Source of the DNA: Leptolinea sp. UBA4782
Lineage (GTDB): Bacteria; Chloroflexota; Anaerolineae; Anaerolineales; Anaerolineaceae
Assembly (NCBI GenBank): GCA_002403095.1
Contig: DHHC01000030.1
Coordinates: forward strand, 1 to 9,219
Direction: 5' to 3'
DNA: 9,219 bases
Below the pieces are notes generated by a model that worked only from the letters and a program-made list of their open reading frames with translations, searched no databases and was not told the origin of the DNA. The position numbers were made by a program, and so were the translations under genes. Positions 1-7,844 of the stretch are shown one piece after another (position 1 is the first letter of the stretch; each line of letters begins with the position of its first letter).

Positions 1-39
1 CTACTTTTTGGACAGCCCCTTTTTTACTAACCTGCCCTC

Positions 40-48
40 TGGTATAAT
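40..48 (+). promoter_or_regulatory. Extended -10 promoter element upstream of prfA
   Basis: The bases read TGGTATAAT: a perfect TATAAT hexamer at 43-48 preceded by the TG of an extended -10 at 40-41. No good -35 is visible at 16-18 nt spacing; that region is a T-run (about 20-26), and TTGGAC at 8-13 is too far upstream. An extended -10 can work with a weak -35. Transcription would start near 55, giving a leader of roughly 30 nt before the prfA ATG. It is the obvious candidate promoter for the prfA-prmC-tsaC block. No experiment supports it. Confidence 0.55.
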
Positions 49-85
49 AGCTTGCTTGAAAGCTAATTGTGAATGGAAGTGGTAA

Positions 86-1162
86 ATGTTAGGGAAAACT
101 GCTGCAATTGAAGCAAGGCTGAACGAGATCAACTCTCTGCTGGAGCAAAAAGCGGATGATTACCAGCTGGTGGCTGACCTCGCCAGAGAGCGGGCTGAAT
201 TACTGCCGGTTGCCTCCACAGCTGAGGAATATCGCAATGTCCTGAAACAGATCGAACAAGCCGAATCGCTTTTACATGAAAATGACAGCGAAATGCAGGA
301 ACTGGCACAGGCTGACCTGGATACCCTTCGTCCGCAAGCAAACATGCTGGAACAAAAGCTAAAGTCTTTACTCGTTCCTAAAGATAAGCGCGATGAAAAA
401 AGCGTTATCATGGAAATCCGAGCCGGAACCGGCGGGGATGAAGCCGCCCTGTTTGCAGCGGACCTGTACCGCATGTACTCCTATTTTGCCGAAAAACGGC
501 GCTGGAAGGTCGAGATCCTCTCGCAAAATGAGATCGGAATCGGCGGTTTCAAAGAAATTATCTTCCTGATCAAAGGCAAAGGCGCATATTCACAGTTAAA
601 GTACGAATCAGGAGTGCACCGGGTACAGCGCGTGCCGGCTACTGAAGCCCAGGGGCGCATCCATACCTCGACCGTGACGGTTGCGGTGATGGCCGAAGTG
701 GAAGATGTGGATATCGACATCCCCGCATCCGATATCCGGATCGAGGTGTACAAATCCGCCGGCGCTGGCGGGCAAAATGTACAGAAGAACTCAACCGCCG
801 TGCGTATCACCCACATCCCGACCGGGATGGTGGTTGCCTGCCAGGATGAACGCTCGCAACTGCAGAATAAACTACGCGCCATGAGCATTTTGCGTGCCCG
901 CCTGTATGAGATCGAAGAAGAGAAACGCAAACAGGAAGAAGAAGAGACCCGCCGTGCCCAGGTTGGAACCGGTGAACGTGCTGAAAAAATCCGCACTTAC
1001 AATTATCCCCAATCACGGGTAACCGACCACCGCATCAATTATTCTTCATTTAATTTGCCTTCTGTCATGAACGGCAATATCGACGAATTCGTCCAGGAAT
1101 TGAACATCCAGGATGAAGCCGGCAGGCTGGCTGCCAGCGGGCTGGGAGACAGTGAAGACTGA
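86..1162 (+). CDS. prfA: Peptide chain release factor 1 (RF1)
   Basis: Cytoplasmic class I release factor that recognises UAA and UAG stop codons in the ribosomal A site and triggers hydrolysis of peptidyl-tRNA. The protein is 358 aa, the normal full length for RF1. Visible landmarks are the N-terminal helical domain (about 1-100), the conserved RAGTGGDEA segment (112-120), the PAT tripeptide (184-186) that marks RF1 rather than RF2 in stop-codon reading, and the catalytic GGQ at 228-230 inside SAGAGGQNVQKNS. The residues after GGQ differ from the HVNTTDS of E. coli RF1, a variation seen in other phyla. The ATG at 86 follows a GGAAG (75-79) at 6 nt spacing and gives the expected N-terminus. 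The 3' end overlaps prmC, whose product methylates Gln230. The first gene of a probable three-gene operon. Confidence 0.97.
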   Translation: MLGKTAAIEARLNEINSLLEQKADDYQLVADLARERAELLPVASTAEEYRNVLKQIEQAESLLHENDSEMQELAQADLDTLRPQANMLEQKLKSLLVPKDKRDEKSVIMEIRAGTGGDEAALFAADLYRMYSYFAEKRRWKVEILSQNEIGIGGFKEIIFLIKGKGAYSQLKYESGVHRVQRVPATEAQGRIHTSTVTVAVMAEVEDVDIDIPASDIRIEVYKSAGAGGQNVQKNSTAVRITHIPTGMVVACQDERSQLQNKLRAMSILRARLYEIEEEKRKQEEEETRRAQVGTGERAEKIRTYNYPQSRVTDHRINYSSFNLPSVMNGNIDEFVQELNIQDEAGRLAASGLGDSED

Positions 1163-1997
1163 CATCGCTGCCTGGCTGAATGACCTCAAGCTGCGCTTTT
1201 TCTCAGTGAGTGACACGCCTGGACTGGATGCAGAAGTCCTTCTTGCGCACACGCTCAAAGTTGATCGAGCCTGGCTGTTGGCTCACCTTGATGAAGTAGT
1301 AGCCCCAGATGTCTTGGCAGACATTGAATCAAGAGCAAGCGATCTTGAAAGTGGAATTCCGCTCCCGTATGTAATAGGTGAATGGGAATTCTTTGGCAAC
1401 CAGTTTTTTGTCAATCCCGCAGTCCTTATCCCCCGCCCTGAAACCGAGCTGCTGGTAGAGCAAGCCATCCAGTGGCTCAGTGCCCATCCCGAGCAAAAGA
1501 ATGCCCTCGATGCAGGAACCGGCACGGGCTGCATCCCGATCAGCATCAGCCTGAAGAATCCAGGCTGCACCTGGTTAGCAACAGATATCTCCTCTTCTGC
1601 CCTGGATTTAGCAGCGCAAAATATCCACCGTTACCAGCTCGAAACAAGCATCACCCTCCTGCAAACGGATGTCCTGGATGGCGTGGCGGGGAAATATCCC
1701 CTGATCTGCTCAAATCCACCCTATATCCCAACCAGTATTTACCAGATCTTGCCCGTTGCCCGGCATGAACCACGCCAGGCACTCGACGGAGGAACCAATG
1801 GGCTTACGGTCATTACAAAATTTTTGCAGCAATCTGCCAGGCTGATTGCCAGCCCAGGATTGATCCTGTGTGAAGTCGAAGAAACCCTTGAGCCGCAAGT
1901 TGAAGGGATCGCCGGCAGCCTGTTTCCGCAGGCATCCATTCTGGTACTGCCCGACCTGGCTGGAAAGCCGCGTCTGTTGAAAATAGAGCTAGAGTAG
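1152..1997 (+). CDS. prmC: Peptide chain release factor N5-glutamine methyltransferase
   Basis: SAM-dependent class I methyltransferase that methylates the glutamine of the GGQ motif in RF1 and RF2. With a GTG start at 1152 the protein is 281 aa, close to the family norm (E. coli about 277). The family marks are RPETE (95-99), the SAM-binding DAGTGTG (120-126), the catalytic NPPY (188-191) that holds the target glutamine, and the following EPRQALDGGTNGL segment. An ATG at 1113 lies in the same frame and would add 13 residues (MKPAGWLPAGWET) and a 50-nt overlap with prfA. I prefer 1152: a GGGAG sits just upstream (1144-1148), the overlap is then 11 nt, and the N-terminus starts where family members usually start. 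The spacing of 3 nt is short, so the start is not settled. The overlap suggests translational coupling to its substrate gene. Confidence 0.93.
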   Translation: MKTDIAAWLNDLKLRFFSVSDTPGLDAEVLLAHTLKVDRAWLLAHLDEVVAPDVLADIESRASDLESGIPLPYVIGEWEFFGNQFFVNPAVLIPRPETELLVEQAIQWLSAHPEQKNALDAGTGTGCIPISISLKNPGCTWLATDISSSALDLAAQNIHRYQLETSITLLQTDVLDGVAGKYPLICSNPPYIPTSIYQILPVARHEPRQALDGGTNGLTVITKFLQQSARLIASPGLILCEVEETLEPQVEGIAGSLFPQASILVLPDLAGKPRLLKIELE

Positions 1998-2000
1998 ACA

Positions 2001-2612
2001 ATGAATACCCAAGTTATCTCTGCAGCAGACAACTTAGCAATTGAAACAGCCTGCAAGATCCTGGAAGGCGGCGGGCTGGTAGCTTTCCCTACTGACACGG
2101 TCTATGGGTTGGGATGCCTGGTCAACAACTCCAACGCTATTGATAAGTTGTATAGTGTCAAAGAGAGGTCCCAAAGCAAGGCGATTGCAGTTTTGATTGC
2201 AGAGCATACTGATCTTCAAGGTTTGACAACCGACATCCCCCCATTGGCTGCTGAGCTGGCTGCCCGTTTTTGGCCGGGTGCCTTAACCCTGGTTTTCCCC
2301 AAGCACCCTTCCCTCCCGGAGAATTTAAGCCCGCTCCCAACCGTGGGCATCCGTATGCCTGACCACGCCTTTGCCCGCAGCCTGATGCGGTTTACCGGCC
2401 CGCTCGCGACCACGTCGGCCAATATATCCGGCTGGAACAATCCCGTTAATGCTGATGAGGTTTTGGCACAGCTGGATGGCAGGATTGACCTGGTGGTGGA
2501 TGGGGGACCTGTTCCCGGTGGCATCCCTTCAACGGTGGTAGACTGCACAGCGCTGATACCGCGTGTGCTTCGAATTGGCGCTTATTCCCCTGAGGAGCTG
2601 GGGCTGGAGTAA
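2001..2612 (+). CDS. tsaC: L-threonylcarbamoyladenylate synthase (Sua5/YrdC/YwlC family, short form)
   Basis: Makes threonylcarbamoyl-AMP from threonine, bicarbonate and ATP, the first step of t6A formation at position 37 of ANN-decoding tRNAs; TsaD and partners then transfer the group. The 203-aa protein is essentially a single YrdC domain. Visible motifs are FPTDTVYGLG (29-38), the Lys-x-Arg of VKERS (53-57), ARFWPGALTLVF (88-99), TTSANISG (137-144) and PSTVVD (176-181). It lacks the extra C-terminal Sua5 domain of the long form, so it is the TsaC/YwlC-like length; the symbol could equally be ywlC. It starts 3 nt after the prmC stop with no strong Shine-Dalgarno, which suggests coupled translation. 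The neighbourhood prfA-prmC-ywlC resembles that of Bacillus. Its stop lies 12 nt from the convergent cpaF stop. Confidence 0.93.
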   Translation: MNTQVISAADNLAIETACKILEGGGLVAFPTDTVYGLGCLVNNSNAIDKLYSVKERSQSKAIAVLIAEHTDLQGLTTDIPPLAAELAARFWPGALTLVFPKHPSLPENLSPLPTVGIRMPDHAFARSLMRFTGPLATTSANISGWNNPVNADEVLAQLDGRIDLVVDGGPVPGGIPSTVVDCTALIPRVLRIGAYSPEELGLE

Positions 2613-2624
2613 TGAAATCCGGGA

Positions 2625-3962
2625 TTAAGTCCTCGTAAAAGTATTCTCAGGTAGTGAGATACTATTGATCTCAAATTTTTCAGAAAACTTGGGCCGCAAG
2701 CCGGTTGAGCGTATCGACCCGATCACCCTGCCATTCGATATACCTGTTTGTTCAAATACGAACAGGTCCTGCAGGGTAAAGGTGTCACCTTCCATCCCTT
2801 GAACTTCGGTAACCTGCACTACCTTGCGGGTACCATCCCGCATCCTTTCAAGATGAATGAGTAAATTAATTGAAGAGGCAACCTGTTCCCGGATAGCCCT
2901 CAAAGGCAGATCCATGCCAGCCATTAAGACCATAGTCTCGATCCTGCGCAGGGCATCCCGCGGGCTGTTGGCGTGGATCGTGGTCATAGATCCTTCATGC
3001 CCAGTGTTCATCGCTTGCAGCATATCCAGCGCCTCGCCGCCGCGTGCCTCTCCTACGATGATCCGGTCTGGGCGCATTCGCAAGGCATTAATTAATAGCT
3101 GGCGGATGGTTACTTCGCCTTTTCCCTCGATATTTGGCGGCCTTTTTTCCAGGCGAACAACATGGCGCTGATTTAGCTTCAATTCAGCAGTATCCTCTAT
3201 AGTAATGATGCGCTCATTCGATGGAATGTAGGTGGATACTACATTTAGTAAAGTAGTCTTTCCGGTGCCAGTACCGCCGGAAATAACCAGGTTAACCTTT
3301 GCTTCAACACAGGCTTTGATAAAGCCTACCAGGTTGTTGTTCATTGTGCCGTTATTCACCAGGTCCTGTGCGGTGAATGGAACCACAGCAAATTTCCGGA
3401 TGGTCAGGATAGGCCCATCCAAGGCAAGAGGAGGAATGGTTGCATTTACGCGGAATCCACTGGGCAGCCGGGCATCCACATACGGCGATGATTCATCCAC
3501 CCGCCTGCCGATCGGGGCAACAATCCGGTCAATGATCCTGTGCAGGTGGGCATCACTGGTAAACTTTACATTTGTGTGCTCAATTATCCCAAACCGTTCA
3601 ATATAAACATCATTCGGGCCATTAACCATTATTTCGGTTATATCGTTGTCATTTAAAAATGGTTCGAGCGGGCCATATCCGATAATATCTGAAGTGATCC
3701 ATTCGAGCAGCTGCATACGGGTTGCCCGGGTGTACATCAAGTTTTCATCTGCCAGGTACTGATTGAAGGATGTTTCAATGATCTGCTTCAACTGGGTGGA
3801 ATTCTCCATGGATAGCTCACCATTGAATTCCATCAACAGTTTCTTTTGCACTGCATCTTTGATCTGAATTGCATCCTGCTCATATTCAAACACTGGCGGA
3901 AGATCCCGTTTGCTGCTCTTTTTTGAGCTGTCATTCTGTAAGGCAGGTCGGTTAGTAAACAT
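2625..3962 (-). CDS. cpaF: Tad/Flp pilus assembly ATPase CpaF (TadA, secretion ATPase GspE/PilT superfamily)
   Basis: Cytoplasmic hexameric ATPase that powers assembly, and in studied systems also retraction, of Tad/Flp pili through the TadB-TadC platform. The 445 aa are full length for CpaF. An N-terminal domain of about 190 aa contains the family stretch IIGYGPLEPFLND (93-105) and MVNGPNDVYIER (112-123). The ATPase core has Walker A GGTGTGKTT (229-237, Lys235), the Asp box TIEDTAEL (254-261), the atypical Walker B RIIVGEARGGEAL (300-312, Glu305) and the His box GSMTTIHAN (324-332, His330). The C-terminus RPKFSEKFEINSISLPENTF matches the usual CpaF ending, so it is intact. The ATG at 3962 follows an AGGAG at 4 nt. 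It is the last gene of the minus-strand operon, 23 nt after the TPR gene, rather than in its usual place before tadB. Confidence 0.96.
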   Translation of the reverse strand: MFTNRPALQNDSSKKSSKRDLPPVFEYEQDAIQIKDAVQKKLLMEFNGELSMENSTQLKQIIETSFNQYLADENLMYTRATRMQLLEWITSDIIGYGPLEPFLNDNDITEIMVNGPNDVYIERFGIIEHTNVKFTSDAHLHRIIDRIVAPIGRRVDESSPYVDARLPSGFRVNATIPPLALDGPILTIRKFAVVPFTAQDLVNNGTMNNNLVGFIKACVEAKVNLVISGGTGTGKTTLLNVVSTYIPSNERIITIEDTAELKLNQRHVVRLEKRPPNIEGKGEVTIRQLLINALRMRPDRIIVGEARGGEALDMLQAMNTGHEGSMTTIHANSPRDALRRIETMVLMAGMDLPLRAIREQVASSINLLIHLERMRDGTRKVVQVTEVQGMEGDTFTLQDLFVFEQTGISNGRVIGSIRSTGLRPKFSEKFEINSISLPENTFTRT

Positions 3963-3966
3963 CGTT

Positions 3967-3971
3967 CTCCT
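3967..3971 (-). promoter_or_regulatory. Shine-Dalgarno of cpaF
   Basis: On the minus strand AGGAG ends 4 nt before the cpaF ATG at 3962. It lies in the 23-nt gap after the TPR gene stop and supports the first ATG as the start. Confidence 0.6.
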
Positions 3972-3985
3972 GGGCTGTGTTCCCC

Positions 3986-5791
3986 TTATGGGATATACGG
4001 GGCAAGAATAGTTGTGTCACTTTTCGATGAAGCAAGATCTGGCATATCATTTAGCTCGCGTATGGTGTGTGCGGTTGACGAGTAAACCAAAGAGATACTT
4101 GCCAGGTTCTGCCCTTTTGCTATGTTTACGTCTCTGTAAGGTAATGCGCTAAGGATTTCGGAAATAGCCAGGGCATAAGCTTCATACGAGTTGTAATCCA
4201 TGAGTGCTTCTGCATTGACCCTGGCGCTCTGCAAGGCCGCAAGTTTATTGGCGTCTGTTACAGAACCATCAAGACCAGCTGAGTCCAGCGCCATGCTGAA
4301 ATACTTGACCGCATTGGTATAATCATACATTTTTCCCAAAGCCAGCCCCACATTTACCTGGGCTTCGAACCTTTGCAGCTTGTTATCAGGAACTTCCCAG
4401 GCAATAATTTCAGCTTTTTCAAGGTCATTCCTGGCATCCAGGAAGTAGCCAGCATTCAGAAACCTGATCCCGCGTGCTGAGTAAGCTTCATAAAGCATAT
4501 ACTTGACCATACCATTGGCATAGTTGCTTTGAAAGCGGCTGAGTTTCTCCAGGTTGGTGATCGCGGCATCCCACTCCATCCGGTCGAATTTTTGTATGGC
4601 TAACAGATAGGTTTGGGCTTTGTCCAGTTCCGAACTGATGCGAGCGTCACCTGGTGACAGGCTTAAAGCCTTTCGCAGGTAATCAACTGCCTTGGAAATT
4701 GAATCTTCTGTGGCGAATGGTGAATCGATAAAAGCCCTGGCGATCTGGCGGTATTTCAGGTTCAGCAAGCTTACCAGGAACTGCTGCAGGTCCCTGCGTT
4801 CCTGTGTGAATGCCTTATCCTGCGCAACCAGGGCAACAGCTTTGTAGTAGTAAGCTTCAGCGGTATCGATGTCGGTGATGGTTGGGTTTTCAGATGAGAG
4901 GATTTCCCGAATCTTTTGATAGTAACTGGTGAAAAGTTGTACCTCGAGGTTTTCGGATTCCAGGTTTGGGTTTAGAGCCATGGCTTCTTCATAGGCAGCA
5001 ATCACATCCGCCCAACGCATATCTGAATATGCGCTGTCAGCCATGACCAGGAGTTCATCAATCCGTGCCGTATGCTCAATTTGCTCCACCTGGAATTTAA
5101 CATCTTTATACGATGGATTCATCCCCACAAGCTTGCGAAATATCTCGAGGGCTTCTGCTTTATTCCCGTTTGCCAGGCTCGCTATTGCTTTACTGTACAG
5201 GAGATCCATTTCCTTCAGCTGGTCAGCCTGGCGGGATAGCTCAACCAGGGGCACATAATAAGGGTCTATTTCTTTAATTTTCTCAATGGTGCTTAACGCC
5301 ATTTCTGTGTTGCCAACCCTGAGAAAATTTCGGGTTTGTTCTTCATACACCTGCAGCTTCTGTATCTTTTCAGTCTGGCTTAACCCTGAATTATCTCTAT
5401 TATTAGGATTGAACTCTGTCAAATAGAGAATAACCGCTGCCAACCCCAGCAAAATCCCTGCAGCAATAACGAGGAGGGACAATGAAAAGCTCTTTCGGGT
5501 TTGTTTTTTCTTTTCCTTTTCGTAAGTTGCATCATCCGATTGGAAAATCTGCTTCATCCGGATTTCTTCCCGAATTTCTGCCAGAACCGGATCATCTGGA
5601 TATTCAATGGATAACTCGTCCAGCAGGTTTTCGCATTCTTTCCACTCGGCATTCTGGTACTTCACCAATAACTCCAGGTAAGCTGGTTCCTCTTTCAGGC
5701 TGCTGCCGGAAAAGCCTGCCACCGTATCCCCTGGACCGCTTTGATCCATCAGATTCTCTGGGTTCGTTTCATTGTTATCAGCTAACATCAT
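3986..5791 (-). CDS. Membrane-anchored TPR-repeat protein of the Tad locus
   Basis: I recognise the architecture but not a named family. The 601 aa have a cytoplasmic N-terminal part (1-100) with one TPR-like unit (about 40-75), a basic stretch KEKKKQTRK (92-100), one transmembrane helix (about 103-124), then about 475 aa outside the membrane by the positive-inside rule. The outer part contains several degenerate TPR-like helical pairs ending in acidic or polar plus NP/SP turns, for instance near 155-181, 197-230, 247-279, 364-385, 396-426, 432-462 and 477-503. There is no lipobox, unlike TadD, the TPR lipoprotein of canonical Tad loci, which it may replace. The likely role is scaffolding of the pilus machine; this is inferred from position between tadC and cpaF. 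Two successive ATGs at 5791 and 5788 can both serve; the Shine-Dalgarno is weak (GAGA). Confidence 0.8.
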   Translation of the reverse strand: MMLADNNETNPENLMDQSGPGDTVAGFSGSSLKEEPAYLELLVKYQNAEWKECENLLDELSIEYPDDPVLAEIREEIRMKQIFQSDDATYEKEKKKQTRKSFSLSLLVIAAGILLGLAAVILYLTEFNPNNRDNSGLSQTEKIQKLQVYEEQTRNFLRVGNTEMALSTIEKIKEIDPYYVPLVELSRQADQLKEMDLLYSKAIASLANGNKAEALEIFRKLVGMNPSYKDVKFQVEQIEHTARIDELLVMADSAYSDMRWADVIAAYEEAMALNPNLESENLEVQLFTSYYQKIREILSSENPTITDIDTAEAYYYKAVALVAQDKAFTQERRDLQQFLVSLLNLKYRQIARAFIDSPFATEDSISKAVDYLRKALSLSPGDARISSELDKAQTYLLAIQKFDRMEWDAAITNLEKLSRFQSNYANGMVKYMLYEAYSARGIRFLNAGYFLDARNDLEKAEIIAWEVPDNKLQRFEAQVNVGLALGKMYDYTNAVKYFSMALDSAGLDGSVTDANKLAALQSARVNAEALMDYNSYEAYALAISEILSALPYRDVNIAKGQNLASISLVYSSTAHTIRELNDMPDLASSKSDTTILAPYIP

Positions 5792-5835
5792 TCTCTACTT
5801 TTCTTTGCAATGAATAATCAGCAAATACCAGGATC

Positions 5836-6828
5836 CTACGCAAACAGCCCAAATATTTTTGGGATCAATGGACCAAGCAAGACAATCAAAAGCGCAGGCA
5901 AGATTAATAATGCCAGAGGGATGATCATCTTTGCCGGCAGCCGGTTAGCCATCTCTTTTGCTTTCAGCTGCCGCAAAATCCTGAACTGCTCTGCCTGGCT
6001 GTGCAGTACATCTGCTATGCGCATGCCCAGTGATTCTGATTGTATAATGATCGTCACAAAACTGGAAACTTCAGATACATCCAGCCTGTGGCTCATATTC
6101 CGCAACGCATCTGCCCGGGATACTCCCACTTCCATTTCTGAAGATACCCGGCGAAATTCTGATCCGATCGAATTCTCCATGTACTCGCCTACGCGTTGCA
6201 TAGCCTGATCAAAACCCAATCCCGCATCCGCGCACACCGAAAGAAGATCCAATGCATCCGGGAATTGACGCTCAATGTCCCTGTGGGTTTTCCGTACCTG
6301 GCCATTCAACCACACGGAGGGCAGGAGAAAAGCAGATAGTATGATCATGAAACCTGCCAGGATCAGCAGATTCGCGTTCTGGGGATTGCCGGATAAGGTT
6401 TCCTCCAATCCTGCCTTCCTAAAAAAACCCAGGTTTTGGAAATTTACCAGAATTGCCAGCCCAATCCCAACGATGATAGCCAGCAGACGGATAGCAAAGA
6501 ATTCCCGTGCCCGGAAGTTGCGCGGGTTATGGATAATTGCCAGCTTGCGGTCCGTTTCGGCGATCGATTGGGCAGGCGTAAAACGCCCAAGATATGTAAT
6601 GATCTTGTTTACACCTGCAACAAATGTGCGCTCGAAGAATTGTTCACGGAAATGCGGTTGAACCTCAATTTTTTCACGGGTAATTGTACTGGTGCGGCTC
6701 TGGTAGGTAACGAAATCATTGATACGGCTTGTGGTATCAGAATTTTTGGATGCCCGGAAGGCAAGCAAAATCAACACGACCCCTGCTGCCACCATGCCAA
6801 TTACGAGAATAATGATTACTACTTCCAT
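5836..6828 (-). CDS. tadC: Tad/Flp pilus inner-membrane platform protein TadC (T2SSF domain)
   Basis: Polytopic inner-membrane protein that with TadB forms the platform on which CpaF acts. The 330 aa show a TM helix at 3-23, a cytoplasmic linker, TM helices near 111-129 and 153-172, a T2SSF (GspF-like) domain at about 188-300, and a last TM at 302-325. The signature FPDALDLLSVCADAGLGFDQAM (189-210) is typical of TadC, as is the later SESLGMRIADVLHSQAEQFRILRQLKAKEMANRLPAKM. The gene follows tadB after 17 nt. Its ATG at 6828 has only weak ribosome-binding candidates: GGAT at 6832-6835 (3-nt spacing) or GAAGG at 6841-6845 (12-nt spacing). The next gene, the TPR protein, begins 44 nt downstream; those bases hold nothing I can recognise. 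Confidence 0.93.
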   Translation of the reverse strand: MEVVIIILVIGMVAAGVVLILLAFRASKNSDTTSRINDFVTYQSRTSTITREKIEVQPHFREQFFERTFVAGVNKIITYLGRFTPAQSIAETDRKLAIIHNPRNFRAREFFAIRLLAIIVGIGLAILVNFQNLGFFRKAGLEETLSGNPQNANLLILAGFMIILSAFLLPSVWLNGQVRKTHRDIERQFPDALDLLSVCADAGLGFDQAMQRVGEYMENSIGSEFRRVSSEMEVGVSRADALRNMSHRLDVSEVSSFVTIIIQSESLGMRIADVLHSQAEQFRILRQLKAKEMANRLPAKMIIPLALLILPALLIVLLGPLIPKIFGLFA

Positions 6829-6845
6829 TTTATCCAGCGACCTTC

Positions 6846-7823
6846 TTAAACCTCAATATGCGCTAATCTTCTCAACCAGATGTTGCCCAGGATAATTCCG
6901 AGCAGGGCAATGATAAATAACACAATTACAATCGGGCTTCTAACCGCCTCGGAAAAATAACCCGGGCTGAGCAGTGTCACGATTAAAGCCGTCAGGAAAG
7001 GCAGCAAAGTCAACAGGTTGCTGGCGTACCGCGCATATGATGTCAGCGAGCGCACCTCACCCAGCAATGCAATCCGGTTGCGGATGGTCTCTGTTACCGC
7101 TGTCAACATTAATGACAGGTTGCCTCCAACCTGGCTGTTGATGACGATTGCGGTCACCACCATTTTGAGGTCATCGCTTTCCATTCTATCGGAAAGGTTC
7201 TCCAGGGATTGACCAAGCGGAATTCCCAGCTGGACCTCCCTTTGCACCCGGGCAAATTCTTCCCCGGCAGGCGCTGGCATTTCACGCACAATCACATCCA
7301 TAGACTGTAATAAACTGAATCCAGCCTGTACCGCCCCCCGAATTAATACAAGGACATCGACCAGCTGGTTCTGAAATTTCCGCTGGCGGCGGAATATGCT
7401 TTGCTGCAGGAAAAATCCCGGCAACAGGTAAAAAAGGATTGCTGCAATCACGCCAATAATAATCGAGCCGGAGATCAGCCAGATCAACAACAACCCTAAC
7501 AAGGCTGCCCCAATCTGGATCATGATAAATTCTGTTACTGTGATCTGCCAGTTTGAACTCTGCAGGCGCAGGTTGAGTGATTTACTGGCAAATCTCCCCA
7601 TGAATTCATTCAGCTTACTCCGGTATCCACTTACCACTTCCCGGCGTTTGAGTATGAGTTGGGTAGTTCCTGGCATCTCAGGTACCGTTTCAACATACCT
7701 GCTAATCCTCTCCCGAATCCGGGTAGGTGCCATGCTGGAATAGATAAGGACAGCGGTTAAGATAAACAAGCCAGCTATAGAAAGGATACCAACCAGGATG
7801 ATTAGGGTAGTTTCGCCGCTCAA
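6846..7823 (-). CDS. tadB: Tad/Flp pilus inner-membrane platform protein TadB (T2SSF domain)
   Basis: Partner of TadC in the inner-membrane platform of the Tad pilus. The 325 aa show a TM at 7-28, a cytoplasmic segment with many basic residues, TM helices near 98-116 and 119-139, a T2SSF domain at about 150-275, and C-terminal TMs at 268-286 and 298-316. The stretch LVLIRGAVQAGFSLLQSMDVIVREMPAPAGEEF contains the TadB hallmark, followed by ARVQREVQLGIPLGQSLENLSDRM and the ESDDLKMVVTAIVINSQVGGNL segment. The start is TTG at 7823, supported by AAAGGAG 4 nt upstream. No ATG or GTG lies in frame between the cpaE stop and this codon, and the next Met (residue 31) would remove the first TM. The gap to cpaE is 21 nt. 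Confidence 0.94.
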   Translation of the reverse strand: MSGETTLIILVGILSIAGLFILTAVLIYSSMAPTRIRERISRYVETVPEMPGTTQLILKRREVVSGYRSKLNEFMGRFASKSLNLRLQSSNWQITVTEFIMIQIGAALLGLLLIWLISGSIIIGVIAAILFYLLPGFFLQQSIFRRQRKFQNQLVDVLVLIRGAVQAGFSLLQSMDVIVREMPAPAGEEFARVQREVQLGIPLGQSLENLSDRMESDDLKMVVTAIVINSQVGGNLSLMLTAVTETIRNRIALLGEVRSLTSYARYASNLLTLLPFLTALIVTLLSPGYFSEAVRSPIVIVLFIIALLGIILGNIWLRRLAHIEV

Positions 7824-7827
7824 AATG

Positions 7828-7834
7828 CTCCTTT
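7828..7834 (-). promoter_or_regulatory. Shine-Dalgarno deciding the TTG start of tadB
   Basis: The minus strand reads AAAGGAG, then CATT, then TTG. This is the strongest ribosome-binding site in the minus-strand block, and it is what fixes the non-ATG start of tadB. It lies in the 21-nt gap after the cpaE stop. Confidence 0.65.
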
Positions 7835-7844
7835 GCTTAATGGA

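Noticed and set aside
8..31. T-rich stretch at the left edge as the terminator of an upstream gene.
   Set aside because: There are T-runs at 5-9 and 20-25, but no hairpin can be seen within the window and the upstream sequence is missing.
481..996. Long open frame of 171 codons on the minus strand opposite prfA.
   Set aside because: It is a shadow of the well-identified prfA, with a Ser/Arg/Cys-rich composition and no recognisable domain.
2616..2626. Small palindrome AATCC-G-GGATT exactly at the convergent junction.
   Set aside because: As RNA it could form only about 4 pairs with a 3-base loop and it has no U-tract. Too weak for a terminator.
4315..4323. TGGTATAAT on the plus strand, the same nine bases as the prfA extended -10, antisense within the TPR gene.
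   Set aside because: The TTGACC upstream is only 7 nt away, too close for a -35, and the bases are explained by the codons for Tyr-Thr-Asn on the minus strand. No gene follows on the plus strand.
5810..6208. Open frame of 132 codons on the plus strand opposite tadC.
   Set aside because: It is antisense to the conserved T2SSF domain of TadC and its Ser-rich composition is typical of a shadow frame.
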